A stretch of 64,000 nucleotides of DNA from Cryptomeria japonica (taxonomy: Eukaryota; Streptophyta; Pinopsida; Cupressales; Cupressaceae): positions 160,502,971 through 160,566,970 of the forward strand of contig NC_081411.1 in the NCBI RefSeq assembly GCF_030272615.1, read 5' to 3'. Made by a program: the position numbers and the translations under genes. Below, piece by piece: positions 35,621 to 48,270 of the stretch (position 1 is the first letter of the stretch; the number at the start of each line of letters is the position of its first letter). The notes beneath the pieces are model-generated. The model worked only from the letters and a program-made list of their open reading frames with translations. It had not been told where the DNA came from and searched no databases.

Positions 35621-36710
35621 AAGAGATTGAGAAAGATAGTTGAGAGGGCTAATGCCATAGGGTTGATAAAAGAAATGAGAGACAGATCAGATCTTGTGGA
35701 TATGATTCAGATGATCAGAGTGACAATGCAAACAAAGGAAAACAACCTCATACCGAGAATCAAGCTCAGACTATTCTAGTGAATCCAGAGAATCGAGGTG
35801 AAGGAACTAGTGCAAGCTCAGAGAAAAGAACTCAAGAGTCTGAAAATCAAGAAAATTTAAAGACTCCTAGGTACATAAGATAAATCATTTAGAAAATTAG
35901 ATTATAGGAGATAGAAATAAAGGTGTTCATAATAGAAGAAGAATTGCAGAAGATCGAGTTGAGTATTGTTTGATTTCTAAGATTGAACCTAACGATGTGA
36001 ATGAAGTGTGTAAAGATGAACACTGGATAAAAGCAATGGAAGAAGAATTGAATTAGATTGAAAAGAACAATACATGGATGCTTGTTCTCAAACCTAAAGA
36101 TAAAAATTTAATAGGAACTAAATCAGTCTTCCTGGAATAAATTGGATGAGCAAGGTGAAGTAGTTAGGAATAAAACAAGACTTGCTTGTAAAGGGTATTC
36201 TCAAATGGAAGGAATTGATTTTGAGGAGACTTTTTCTCTAGTGGTAAGGATTGAAGTTGTTAGATAATTTCTTTCTTATGTTGCTTACAAAGATTTCAAA
36301 GTCTATCAGATGGATGTCAAGTTAGCATTCCGAAATGGTGAATTGGGAGAAGAAGTGTCCATAGAGCAACTGGATGGATTTCTATTGACTAATCAAAAGG
36401 ATATTGTGTGACAGCTGAAAAAAGCATTGTGTGGATTGAAGAAAGTGCCAAGAGCATGGTATGCCACATTAGATAATTATTTGTTGAAGCTAGGATTTAA
36501 CAAAGGTACTGCTACTAGTAATATATATTTCAAGATAAATCATGATAAAATTATGATTGTTGAATTTTTTGTTGATGACATTGTTTTTGAAGGAGATAAT
36601 AGTTTCTGTAAAGAGTTTGCTTTAATGAAATGTAAGATGAGTTTGAGATGTCTATGATTGGTGAGATGAAATCTTTTTTGGCATTGCAAATTACTCAATT
36701 AGATAAAGGT
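35621..36710 (+). pseudogene. Copia linker and reverse transcriptase
   Basis: A Glu/Asn/Gln-rich linker (35700-35900) leads to RT. The blocks are WIKAMEEELN, NTWMLVLKPKDK, VVRNKTRLACKGYSQMEGID, and [18 protein letters not shown], then LKKALCGLKKVPRAWY (about 36415-36460). The catalytic box is FFVDDIVF at 36562-36585. In-frame stops and shifts occur near 36053, 36140, 36265 and 36410. The RT would copy element RNA to cDNA. Confidence 0.88.
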
Positions 36711-37520
36711 ATCTTCATATATCAAAGTATTTGAAATAACTGTTGAAGAAGTTTGGATTATATGATTCAAAGCCAGTTGTTACCCCTATGGTGACTGATT
36801 GTAAGTTGACTAAGGATAATGATTCCCTAAAGCAAATTAGACTAGATATAGATCTATGATTGGTGGATTGTTATATTTGACTCAGACTAGACCTGATATC
36901 ATGAATGTTGTTTGTCTTGTTGCTAAATTTCAAGTTGATCCTAAGGAATCTCATGTTCTTGCTGTTAAAAGAATATTTAGATATTTGAAAGGAACTGATG
37001 ATTTTGGTTTATGGTACCCTAAAGATTATGATTTAACTTTGAGTGTTTTTACTAATGCTGGTTGGGCAGGAGATGTTGATGACCAAAAGAGTACTAGTGG
37101 TGGTGCTTTTTTTTTTGGAAAAATGTTGGTTTCATGATTGAGTAAAAAGTAGAATTCAATTTCTCTATCTACTATAGAGGTAGAATATATTATTGTTGCT
37201 AACAGTTGTATTCAAGTGATATGGATGAAGCAGATGTTGAAAGATATCAGAGTTGTGTATGATGAGGCTATTGCTATTTATTGTGACAATTCAAGTACAA
37301 TTAGCATTTCTAATAATCTAGTGTTACACTCCAAGACTAAGCATATATTTATCAAGTTTCACTTTTTGAGAGACAAGGTAAATGAGAAGGAAGTCAGATT
37401 GGAGTATGTGCCTACAAAGGAATAGATTGTAGACATTTTTACTAAGACTTTTCTTAAAGATACTTTTGAGTATCTCAGAGAGAAGTTAGGGGTGATTGCT
37501 CCTCCTGATCAGAACTAAGA
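36711..37520 (+). pseudogene. Copia RNase H
   Basis: Blocks in order are MIGGLLYLTQTRPDIMNVVC, HVLAVKRIFRYLKGT, and LSVFTNAGWAGDVDDQKSTS (Asn where the family has the catalytic Asp of the DADWAG motif). IYCDNSSTISISNN and HSKTKHIFIKFHFLRDKV follow, then VPTKEXIVDIFTK with a stop at X (37423). The polypeptide ends near 37517. Confidence 0.88.
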
Positions 37521-37803
37521 TCAATTGATATGCATCAATCCTATGCATTTCACAGTCATATCTTGTGATTCAGATTGACGAGTGGAGGTCGTTAGTCAGG
37601 GGGAGTAGTCAGCGAGTTAGTTTTGAGTTTTTGTGGTGCAAATATGTGCCTTTTCCATTGATGTCAAAGGGGGAGAGATTCATGTGAAAAAATCTATAGT
37701 GATTGAGGGGGAGAGAGTTATTTGTTTAGTGGGATAGAGTAATATGAGAGAGTTGTTGATTTATTTGTCATTGATTGTTTTCACATCATATGTTGTCATT
37801 AAT

Positions 37804-37818
37804 GCCAAAGGGGGAGAT
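37804..37818 (+). promoter_or_regulatory. Copia polypurine tract
   Basis: gccaaagggggagat immediately precedes TGTTGG of the 3' LTR. This is the standard copia plus-strand priming site. A near copy (gtcaaagggggagag) lies at about 37664. Confidence 0.8.
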
Positions 37819-39204
37819 TGTTGGATGTTTGGACAGATTTATGCTAATATTTTCTTTAATGATATCTGAGAGATGTGTTGTCATTGATGTAAACATATTT
37901 CTCTATCTGTGACAGTGTTGCAGTGAGTTCGGTTAGTTGGTTTGCTCAACATATTGATGATCAGAGTTTACGGATCAAGGGTTTGTATAGGATTATGTAT
38001 AGATGATTCAATTCAATTTTCAAAGGTCCGCATGAGTATTTGAGTGAGTTATCGTTGTCGGTGTTATGGCTAGTTTTTCTATTATTTAGTGGTGTCGATG
38101 TGTCAGTACTTCAATTTGCATTGCTCCACATTTTAATATCTTGATTTATGAATTTGGAGATATGTTTGGGATGTTGATGTGTGTCTTTAATTCAGATGGT
38201 TCATGGCTTAGAACTCTGCAAGTGATTTTTATTGGATGACAGTCGTTGCAAACAGTGTTCTTGAAGTTCGGTATTATGATGATGTGATTCTAGTAATTCG
38301 AGTTCTTGCAGACATCGTGGTGGTAACTCATGATGCTTGTGAATGTTTTTGGATCATATACCTTTTATGTTGGTGGTCCGCATTGATTGTTGTGTGCTTA
38401 ATTGATGATTTTCTCTAGTGTGTTAGTGTTCTTCATTGTTTTGGCCGACCAGATGCTTGTAGCATGTTGTGGATGTTCAATGCGTAATTCTTGGAGGTGT
38501 ATCGCATTCAAGGAGTGTGATATGCATTTTTGCTATGTCTTAACCGACATTGCTTGTTCCGCATATGATTTTGTAGCATGTGTGATTATATATTTGTAAT
38601 TAGGTGATGAGTGTTGAGCTGATCTTATTGATCTTGTGAAGGTTAATGCCATGTATAAATAAATGTAATATATTTGTACTTGTGTGTGTATGGATGAGTA
38701 TCAAAAGTGTATGTGCATTGAATGTATACATCTTTTGGAGGTAGAGAAGAAGTGTGAGAAGAAGTTGTTATGAGCTTAACTGGAACTATAACCAAGTACT
38801 AGGAGATGCTATTCTATCAGTTCATGATCTTCCAGATGTGATTCGAATATGTTTGTAACATAGTGAGTCTTCCTAGGGTTGTAGCCCTTGTTGTTCTTAT
38901 TTTTGAGTAGTGAGCTCTAGGCAATGTGCTTGAATGCATGTGCATTCCCCACTGTAAAATTTCATATCCTTTTAACAGAGTATCATTATATTGTGTGTAG
39001 GTTCCCACCGTGGTTTTTTCCTTGACTAAGTTTTTCATGTCAAAATCTTGGTGTTGTGTGGGTTTATGTTGTGTTGTTGATTTATGCTTTCATGCTTAAT
39101 AATCAGATTTGAGAATAAGTTTAATTTGTGTAAGTTTGTGAGACAAACTATTCACACCCACCCCCCCTCTCAATTGTATTTCAAAAATTAAGGCTCTTTC
39201 ATCA
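37819..39204 (+). repeat. Copia 3' LTR
   Basis: Starts TGTTGGATGTTTGG and ends GGCTCTTTCATCA. It matches the 5' LTR along its length with many substitutions. Confidence 0.88.
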
Positions 39205-39761
39205 CTACAAATAGCTAAGATATGAATTCATGAGAAAAAAGAAAGAGAGAGCATGGATACACAATCTAGATGTGTTTTTATAGGTGATCCATGAGAGGAA
39301 AAAATGGGAGAAATGAATACTTGCCCCCAGATGTGTTTTCTAGGTGATCCATGTTGGGAAGGAGAATAGGAGTAGTCTAGCTATGTTTTTCTAGTTCCAA
39401 TAATCCTCATGCATGTGTGCAAGTGATGTATAGTTTCAAGTATATAGCACCCCATATAAGAGTTAATTTTCTCTAGTTTTGAGGGTTCATCAACCTATTT
39501 AAGACATGTAATCCAAATGTAAATTCCAAGAGGCGAATCTATAAATTTAGGAACATCTTGCTCTAAGATTTTGTTTCCTCTTGTTTCGAGAATGTGCAAC
39601 CTCATTAAAGATATGTAGAGATATGATACAAATTGAGCAATATGGCTGCCCCAACTTAAGATGTCAACATAGACTTATGTTGATGTCTTAAGGAAGCTAA
39701 GAGACAAGGATACCTAACCTTCCACACCAAGGAGATATTCTTTAAGAAAAAATGTCTATAT
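39205..39761. other. Unassigned stretch between two copia elements
   Basis: Continuation of the background seen before 32351. The words agatgtgttttctaggtgatccatg recur, with changes, at about 39268 and 39328. No coding signal. Confidence 0.4.
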
Positions 39762-40754
39762 TGTTGGCAATTGACACACATTCGGTAAGACGAATTGCAT
39801 TTAGGGTTGTCATTAATGGAAACTCATGTTCAGGTGTTGGTATTCCTCATTCAGATTCATTGTCTTATCATTTTGTATTGATTGGGTGAACCGGTATACA
39901 CACTTTGCTTTATTCTTTTTAATCGGTTAGTCTTGGTAATGGTAATCTATATTTGGGACCCAATTAAGTATAGAACCCTATTAAGATATTTTTGGGAGCC
40001 CAGTAAAATCACTTGTGAAATTTATGCTAGTGTGTGAGCCGACATCAAACATGATCATCGAGATAATGCATATCATACGTTATGATCTGGTAGTCAACAA
40101 ATTTATTTTCTTCATTGAGGCCGACATATTGAACAAATTAAAAGGGTATTTAAGGGAGGACACTTAGCGATGAATTTGATGATTGTGGTTATGTGATTTT
40201 GGATGTGAATCAATCAAATATTGATGGCTTGCAATTTAGTCAGTGAGTGGAATATTTTGTGTGCAGTTTCATGTGCGTAGCAACAATTGGTAGAAGAATA
40301 CAACAGAATAGAGAATCAAAAAACCTGTTCAGAGGAGGTTGACTGAGCTTAAACTAGAAGTTATCTAGCATGATTAGATACACTCCATAAGTTCATTTAT
40401 GTATGAAATCATTGTGTAATGTTGTTTAAGTCAGTGAGACTTATGTTTCAAGAATAAGCTCTAGGTGGTGAGCCTGATTGCATGTGCAATCCCCTCTATG
40501 TAATATTTGTATACCTTGTTCAAGTATATACATATTATGGGTATTGACCCCACCGTGGTTTTGCCCTTTACAAGTTTTTCCACATATAAATATTGGTGTT
40601 ATGGTATTGCTGCTTTATGTATTGGTTGCTTTATGCACTTTAATTTTACTTTTTGTTAACCGGTTCATAAGCAATAAGTTCATAAATTTATTTACTCGTA
40701 GAACACTGATTCAGCCCCCCCCCCCCCCCCTCTCAGTGTTCCTAGATTCCAACA
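39762..40754 (+). repeat. 5' LTR of the non-autonomous copia-type element
   Basis: 993 bp, from TGTTGGCAATTGACAC to CTAGATTCCAACA. Near its end is a run of 16 C residues (40715-40730) followed by tctcagtgtt. It aligns to 60365-61242 up to the truncation. Confidence 0.8.
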
Positions 40755-40811
40755 TATACATTCAAGCTAAAGAGGGAATACTCTTATAAGCTCCAAAATA
40801 TCATTAATTGG

Positions 40812-41591
40812 TGTAGACACTCAAAATTGTCATGTTTAATTAAATAAATATTTTATTTATTTAATTATCTAAGCCTAATTCTTCTATTAATTAAATAAAT
40901 CTTTATTTATTTAATTAATTCATTTATCCTCTTCTAGCCTTATTTCTCATTTAAATAAATACATTTATTTATTTAAATTATCCTTTTCCTAAATTAAATA
41001 AATATTTATTTATTTAATTATCCCACTTCTTCTATTAATTAAATAAATCTTTATTTATTTAATTAATTCATTATCTTTTTCTACACATGACACATGTCAT
41101 TCATCTCTTAATTCCTACACTACCTACCTCTTTCATTATTTTATTATTTCTTCTACCTACCCTCTAATCCTAGTTGACCTCTCTTTTTACACCTCTCAAT
41201 CTTATCCCTCCATTTCATATTGTGTCTTCTATTTAAGGAGATGCTTCCTTCATTATCAAACCCTAATCACTATTCATGCTACCCTAATGATCATTTTGGC
41301 TACACTACGATCCTACTTGCAACCACATTCCGTTCTTTGTTGAGCTCTTGTGCACATAAAAATCTGAGAGCAAATACATCAAACAGGATCAATGGAGATA
41401 GGAAGAATGGAGATTCAAAACCCTATTTGACATGTGATGGTATAATCTTTGTGATTTTGTTTTATTTACATTGTCTTAGGTAATCTTCATATGTTATGGT
41501 GGATCTTTGTTGTTGTTAGGCTAGGGTTTGGTGGTTGAATTCATTTAGCCTTTCAATCTTGTTATTATTGTATCCATTTTCACCATGAACA
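40812..41591 (+). repeat. Tat-like element 5' LTR
   Basis: 780 bp from TGTAGACACTC to CACCATGAACA. The first 260 bases are a run of AT-rich palindromes around ATTAAATAAAT and ATTTATTTAAT. A TATA-like TATTTAAGG is at 41230-41238. It differs from the 3' LTR at five sites: four transitions and one transversion. Confidence 0.95.
41230..41238 (+). promoter_or_regulatory. Candidate TATA box in Tat-like LTR
   Basis: TATTTAAGG lies 350 bases before the LTR end, just after the C/T-rich stretch. The same box is at 56621-56629 in the 3' LTR. The position fits the U3/R boundary of a plant LTR. Confidence 0.5.
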
Positions 41592-41594
41592 TTT

Positions 41595-41610
41595 TGGCAC
41601 GCCCGGTGGG
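41595..41610 (+). promoter_or_regulatory. Tat-like primer-binding site
   Basis: TGGCACGCCCGGTGGG starts three bases after the LTR. The TGG complements a tRNA CCA end. It is not the tRNA-Met site used by the other elements here, and I could not assign the tRNA. Confidence 0.7.
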
Positions 41611-43815
41611 ACTCTTGTCCCTTTGCATTTAACCTCCTTGTTGCAGATTTTGCATTTTTGAAGTTGCAGAGCGGACATTTTTCGACAGCATTTTAGGTTT
41701 TTCTGCATCTGCGAACTTTCGGATCATGTCTTTGATTTTCTGGCGTGTCTGCGAAATCTGGAATCGCGTCTGTGTTTTTGACAAATTTTATTTTGTAGGT
41801 TTCAGAAAGGAGAGTTTGTGTTTCAGAAACGCGTCTATGTTATTTATACCCGCATCTATGTCTGGAAGGAGCGTCTATGATTTTTAGGCGCGTCTGTGCA
41901 TCACAGAACTGTGTCTGTGTTATCCAGACGTGTCTCTGTTGAGGTTAACAGTGTCTGTGTATATACTGTTTCAAAATTTTGAAGTTTTCATTGATTAAAT
42001 TTTTGGATTTCGCACTTAGGGTTTCAGATCTGGTTTATTTTTGGACTAACCCTTTCAGATCTAGCTAACTAAATTGGTGCAGCTTGTCTTGGAAGCAAAA
42101 CGTTTTGTCGAAGGCCCCTATGTCACAAAGTCTTTTGGGTTTTTAAAAATGTACCTAACTTGTGTGTTTGCAGGAAGGGGTGATTATGTCAAACAACCCA
42201 AACTATTAACAATTTTGCTGCAGGTCCTTGGCTAGGGTTTTGAATTTTTGTTGTGTGCCTTGTTTTCATAGATTAGCAAACACTTCCATTGGTGCACTAA
42301 AATTGAATCATTGTCTTTTGTGTCTTGAGCAATAGGCTCTTTTTGTTTAATCTTTAGAGGGTCTGTCTTCCCATGTGGTCATTAGGACTACTAGTGAGAA
42401 GAGAACGACCCAAGTGGTAGCGAGGAAAACCCACCTCTTCCGAACCACTATAATCAAATGTATTCATGATGAAAACTATGAATAATGTGTGCTGATTAGT
42501 TCATACCGACACTATGTCTCCCCATAAACCCGTTTGATCAAATTTATTTGATCATTTGTAGGGCGTAACCCCTACCGGCTAGGAGCCTTCTGTATTTACA
42601 GAGCTGAAAGTGTCGCATGTATGGCCACACGAGCGGATGCCCTTACTAGCACCTTTTTGTTTTAGAAGCCCAAATCCTTCTAGTTGTTGGGGCAGGAGGT
42701 CGGACCTGTGGTAGCGGCCCACACACATACGGTTCTTAGTAGAGATACAAAGCTCACCATGGGGAGTTTTCATGGGGACTGATGCTTGGCTGACCTGAGA
42801 AGTGAGTGCCGAGGGTGGAGCCAGTGAGGTCAAGCATCTAAGTATCCGCTCTGAATAGCGTAGCCTCGGGGGTAAAACCCTATGTGGGATCAACAACTAT
42901 TGTCTTGGCCAGCCATAAGAATTGTGCTTGACTTATGTTAAACATTCAAACAATCAAGACCAAACAACAAAACTTTGTGTCTTTTGTGTCTTCAAGTGTA
43001 TGCAAAACATTTTACATCAAATAACACACTTTTCTTGGAGTCATTTGGAGTCTAAACACTTGCAAACATTGAGTCCTCATCAACATTGTGTCCTCTTGTC
43101 ATGAAAAATAGTCAGATTTGGTCACAACAAAATGATTTCATAGATTGGAAAAAATTGCACAAAGTTTACAGAAACACGTCTATGTCTGTTTTAACCACGT
43201 CTGAGTCATATAAATGCGTCTGTGAAGGGCATAATAGCATCTATGTGTATAATAGTGTCTGTGTAGAATAGAGACACGTATGTGTCTGGGAATCACGTCT
43301 GTGAAGTATACAGAAGCGTTTGTGTCCAGAATTGAAAAATTTCACAGTCCAGCAAACAAAAGAAATCAGTTTCAGAATACTTGAGCTTCCTAGGTTGTTT
43401 CCTCAGGTTTCATCTAGCATTCAACCTGTCTTTGGGTCTCACATAGTCCATCATTGCTTCACATCTCATTTTACATTCATACTTGTCTAAACTTGAGTCA
43501 AAAAGTCACTTGGTTGTCCTCATCATACTTTGTCAACACACTACATACAACAACACTTTGCTAAGTGGTCCCTCATCAAGGTTTCTTACCTTTGGGTCTC
43601 ATTTGGTCTTACTTAGAGTCAAGGTCGGCTTACCTCATCAAGAGAAACTATCCTCTCTTTGGAAGTCACACCTACTCTACTACATACATACTTGGTTTTA
43701 CACTTTGGACATTGCAAGTACACCTCAGATTCATTTACACTCCATACAACTCTTGGTCTTCCATACTTTTTCCATTTTCATCTAGTCTCTCACATCTTGG
43801 TCAAATACCTAGTTC
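41611..43815 (+). other. Tat-like element 5' leader
   Basis: A 2.2-kb untranslated leader with two minisatellite patches. They are built on GCGTCTGTGT and its one-base variants, at about 41700-41970 and 43165-43325. Between them, 42400-42910 is a GC-richer block rich in short complementary words (for example gggcgtaacccctaccggctagg and tagcctcgggggtaaaaccc) that looks structured. No ORF in it has a domain. Splice-site-like AGGTAG words occur, but no intron can be proved. Confidence 0.6.
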
Positions 43816-46101
43816 ATGGTTGAAACCCGTCTTCAAAAATCTAGGAGAGAAACTAAAGAGGCTCAAGAGTCCACAAACATGAGTTCTTATGGGTATGACA
43901 ACGATTTATTTTTCAATCCTGAGCACACTACATTACCTGACATGGATGTTTATAGAAACATTCCAAATGTGGAAAATGCAGACACTACAAACAACAATGT
44001 TACAAACAATGACAATGTGGACAACTTTTCAATACATTCAACAGATGTAGAAGAATCCATTATGAATCCCCATTTCAATCAATTGGTTGAAGAAATAATG
44101 AGGAGGGATAGACAATACTTCTTACACATGATAGCACAAAGTGGAGCCAAGATACCTCATGATTTTGACATGTCTCAACTTATGGAACATCGACCCTTGC
44201 AACAAACTCACTCCAACATGGATCAAAGGAGACCTAATAGTGGAGGAAATAGAGGACCACATATGGTACCTGAATCACCATCAGCTTTGCTTCAAAAACC
44301 AGAAGTCCCACATACACATGGTCAAACATATGATCCTTACCTTCGAAGACCATTATGGAAGTCTTATGCAGATAGATATGCTCAAGCTATGGATCAACCA
44401 AAACAATTGGACATTCAAAGGCATGCTCAAAATTTGGACACAAGGAAACCCCGTGTCAAATTTGGGGGCAACATAATAGAACATGACATGCCTGTAGAAT
44501 ATGGTATACATGCGCAAAATAGATATGGGGTTCCTCAACATGAAGCTATACCAAGTGCTCCATATATGCCGCATCAATATAGACCTCCTCCATATGAACA
44601 TGTGTATGATCAATATCATCCATATATGCAATATGCTCCTCCTCCAATTGGTGCTTCAAACATGGGATATGGTTCAAGAAGTCGATCTCCACCTAAGAGC
44701 AATTTGGAGCAACAAATTAGGGATTTACAAAAGAAAATGGAGGACATAAATACACCAAAGCCAACATACACAATGAGAGACATATGTCCTTATCCATTTG
44801 ACAAGAGCATTCCAATGCCTCCATTTCCTGCACACTTTGTGATGCCTAAATTTGACAAGTATAGAGGAAAAGGGGATCCCAAGGCACACATAAGACAATT
44901 TTTCACGGCTTGCATTGAGGTAGCGGCAGAAGAGACATATTTGATGAGATTGTTCCCACAAAGCTTAGGTGATCAAGCTATGGAATGGTTCTCCCAACTT
45001 CCACCTGGTATTAAGTCATGGGGTGACTTAGCAGAGGCATTTATTCAACATTTCTCCTAGAATATAGAGACAGACATATCAATCACTACTTTGTGCAACA
45101 CTAAGCAAAAAGAGGGAGAATCTTTTGCATCATTTTTACAAAGATGGAGAAATCTAGCTAGTAGATGCTCTTGTGAAATTCCACAAAAACAAATGGTAGA
45201 AATGTTCACTCAAAATGTTAACAAAGACATTGGCTATGATCTAAGGAAAGCTTGTCTGTCCACCTTCAAGGATGTCATTGAAAAAGGCTTAGCAATAGAA
45301 AAGGTCCTAATTGAACAAGGAGTCATTAAGATATTCAAGGAAAATAAAGATGACTTTAAAGGGAAAGACAAGCCAAGATTTTGGAATAAAAACAAGAACA
45401 CAGTCAATGATGGTGTTATTGATGCCAATACAGTGTGACCCAAATTCATTTTTTCAGGATCGAGTTCTACAAACAATCAAGTGAATACTCAAACAACTTC
45501 TAGACCACGAAGGAAGTACACCCCATTGGGAGAACCACTTGAATCAGTCTTCAAAAAGCTTGTGGCAAACAAAGTGATCACAGTTCCAGATTTTCCTCCA
45601 TATGAACCAAAGGTCAAACCAAATTGGTGGAATGATGATGAGTATTGTGAATTTCATAAAAGCAAGGGTCATAAGACAGGTAATTGTCATCGACTGAAGA
45701 ACATTGTGCAGGATCTCATTGATAGAGGTGATATTGAGATTGAGGGACACTCATCCAATCAAGAACATGAGATGTTTAAGGAACCATTCCCAAAGCATGA
45801 CAAGGGAAAAGCTAAAGTCACAGATGATCAAGCTAACTATACTAGAGCACCTTATAACTATGATTCAACTATCAATCACATCTCGATGGACAATCATATC
45901 TCTAATATTACCATTAAGAACAAAAACCCTGAGAATCATCCTCAGAGACCCAAGATTGTTCTAAAAGGTGTTGGATCTTCTTCTGAACATACCTCTGAAT
46001 GTCATGTTACCACTCGTCAAGGTAAAATTACGTTGCCAGGTGCCTCCACTAAAAATACCACTTCTTCATCAACTAAGCCTGAGTATGACCTTGTAGAATA
46101 G
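43816..46101 (+). pseudogene. Tat-like gag
   Basis: First part of the 2,503-codon gag-pol frame, starting with ATG 43816. A low-complexity N-terminal region rich in Asn/His/Tyr/Pro (to about residue 330) is followed by the Retrotrans_gag domain at about 44840-45340. Its blocks include MPKFDKYRGKGDPKAHIRQF, YLMRLFPQSLGDQAMEWF, and ESFASFLQRWRNLA. A knuckle variant, CEFHKSKGHKTGNC (45646-45687), has the Cys-His-His-Cys spacing usual in Tat/Athila gag. Stops lie at 45058 (TAG), 45436 (TGA) and 46099 (TAG) in one unshifted frame. It would form the capsid and package the RNA. Confidence 0.92.
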
Positions 46102-46890
46102 TTAGGGAAGACACCCGCACTCATCTCCATCCTTGAACTCTTATGCATATCCCCCGCTCATAAAGCTATTCTTGACAAAATCTTGAGAGACACTGCCGTT
46201 CCTACTGATCTGAACGTGGACCAATTTCAAGCCATGGTGGGATACCTTTCCATTCCACATTCCCTTACATTCACAGAAGTCGATGATGCCTTCGTAAGTC
46301 AGCCACATAATGCACCATTACACGTTGAATCCTTCATACACAAACATCGAATAAAGTGAGTCCTGATAGATGGAGGAGCTAGTCTAAACATTTGTACATT
46401 GAGCACTATTAAACAATTGGGATATTCAGATAAAGCTATGAATTCAACAAATCAAATCACCATTAAGGCATATGATGATGAAGAGCGCTCATCCAAGGGC
46501 ACAGTCACCTTACCTCTAAGAATTGGGCCAGTCACAAAGGATGTGGTTTGTCAGGTCCTAGATCTGGATCTCACCTATAATATATTGCTAGGACGTCCTT
46601 GGATTCATGAAATGAGGGCAGTCCCATCGACATATCATCAATGCATTAAGTTTCCTCACAATGGAGCCGAGGTAATAGTTAACGGTGATCCTAATCCGTT
46701 CATATATTGCAATAACTTGAGATCACATACTGAGACCATCATTCCTAGTAATCGTGAAGCTGTTCCTTCTTCGACATACATTGACCCTGAGTCGTTGAAA
46801 TCTTTGACATCAAAACAAGGTGAACTTAAAGGCAAATTTCAAGACAAAGGCATGGGAGAATACACTTTAAATCAGACCATGTATTTATGA
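46102..46890 (+). pseudogene. Tat-like aspartic protease
   Basis: Same frame as gag. The active-site block is VLIDGGASLNIC at 46360-46395, with Asp-Gly-Gly in place of the usual Asp-Ser/Thr-Gly, a variant seen in this lineage. Further blocks are LRIGPVTKDVVCQVLDLDL and YNILLGRPWIHEM, the second hydrophobic-Gly loop. TGA stops are at 46357, just before the active site, and at 46888. It would process the polyprotein. Confidence 0.9.
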
Positions 46891-48270
46891 CAAGTCATGA
46901 GCTCTCCAAAAGAATATGGAAGGCCACATCCTAACAAGCAAATATCCATCATGGTATTCAAATGGGATCCTACTACCTTTCAAAGATGGGGTGAACTGGA
47001 AGAGGAAGATTTATACAAAATGCTCTATAAAGACATTGAAGATGACACACAAGATTAGATCAATATACCCTATGAGAAATATGGTAAAGGCTTCAAGATT
47101 CTACAAAAATTCGGGTATGATGGAAAAAGCCCTCTTGGGTTACGCAAAGAAGGCATTATGGAACCCTTACAACCTGAATTGACTGTAAAAAGGGAATGCT
47201 CGAAGGGACTTGGTTTTCTGACTTCCAAGATCCATACTAAAAGGATAGAAAAGGCATCACAAATCAAAGTTGCCAAAGTTCAACAAGAGGATCGCCATTC
47301 CACTGATTCCAACGAATGGGAATGGGGTTCAGACAAATCCTCCAGCGACTATGAGCTCGCTAAGACATTCAGAGAGCCAGATGAACCCATAGAAGAAGAG
47401 GAATTTTATAAAAAGTTCAGAGTTGGTCAAGAAACAACCCATAAGGATTCTGCACAATTTTCGTCTCAAGGTTCTAGGTCGAAATCACATAGGATGAGGA
47501 CACCTATCCCAGAAAGCACTACTAGTGATGACAATTTGGATTTGCTTGCGATCGAGACTGATGAGGAGAGTGCCATCGATGACCTTGATGATTACTTTGA
47601 TATACCTGAATATAACCACATCTTCACTCTTAGCCTTGCAAACTCTGAAAACATTAAAGGTCTTCCGCTTGTTTACCACCAACTCATTGACTGGGATTAT
47701 GAAGGACCAGCACAGTTTGACACATTTCAAAATGATGAAACTATTATTGACTACCTTGGCATACGAGATGATCTTCCCCCTAGGGACCACAAAGCAGGAT
47801 ACACCATAGAACTCAACAACAGGGCATATTTTGGTGAGGGTGTCAGACCTTCCAGTCGCAAAAATGTGAAAATAAGAACAAATCAAGGGTCTTATGGCGA
47901 AAACCACACTGTGGTGCTATCTGATCCCAAAAAAGTAAAAAGAAAGGACGTATCTGAGGGCGAAAACCTCTCTGAGGCACTCGAAGATGGAAGCCTCGAC
48001 ATTCTCCCAGCCTCGTATGAGGAAAAGTCATCCATGTTGGTAGAGGATACTATCAAAACAAACATTGGTACAGAAGAGGTTCCACACAATATATTCCTGG
48101 CTCAATCATTGACAGAGTTCGAAAGGTCAAAATTCATAAGTTTCTTCGAGGAATGACAAATCAACTTTGCATGGTCATACGCTGATATGCCTGGACTAGA
48201 TCCGGATTTGGTAATGCATCATTTGACAATCAAACCGGGGGTGAAGCCAGTGAAATAGAAATTAAGAAAA
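46891..48270 (+). pseudogene. Tat-like protease-RT spacer with G-patch-like motif
   Basis: A 460-codon linker in the gag-pol frame. At about 47077-47220 it has KYGKGFKILQKFGYDGKSPL, then LGLRKEGI and a closing SKGLGF. These are spaced Gly/aromatic residues as in a G-patch RNA-binding module, known between protease and RT in some plant gypsy elements. The rest is acidic and Ser-rich, then TIELNNRAYFGEGVRPSSRK and LAQSLTEFERSKFISFFEE leading to RT. Stops lie at 47056 (TAG), 48154 (TGA) and 48256 (TAG). Its function in the element is not settled. Confidence 0.75.

Larger units (their letters stand above)
32351..39204 (+). mobile_element. Ty1/copia element, decayed, integrase core deleted
   Basis: This is a 6,854-bp element with LTRs at 32351-33818 and 37819-39204. 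Its order is gag, protease, integrase, RT, RNase H on the plus strand, the Ty1/copia order. The flanking 5-mers are CTAAA and CTACA, an imperfect target duplication. The LTRs differ at many sites and in length (1,468 versus 1,386), indicating age. Most of the integrase core is missing, so the copy is defective beyond point changes. Confidence 0.9.

Noticed and set aside
40715-40730. Run of 16 C residues
   Set aside because: It sits in the pyrimidine-rich stretch near the end of a copia LTR, where C-runs are usual. Length could also be a sequencing or assembly effect.
41220-41483. 87-codon ORF present in both Tat-like LTRs (also 56611-56874)
   Set aside because: It is repeated only because the LTRs are copies. 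It has no domain and overlaps the probable transcription start region.
42400-42910. GC-rich leader block as a tRNA-like or rRNA-derived sequence
   Set aside because: I could not fold a cloverleaf or recognise rRNA. It is kept only as a possibly structured leader segment.
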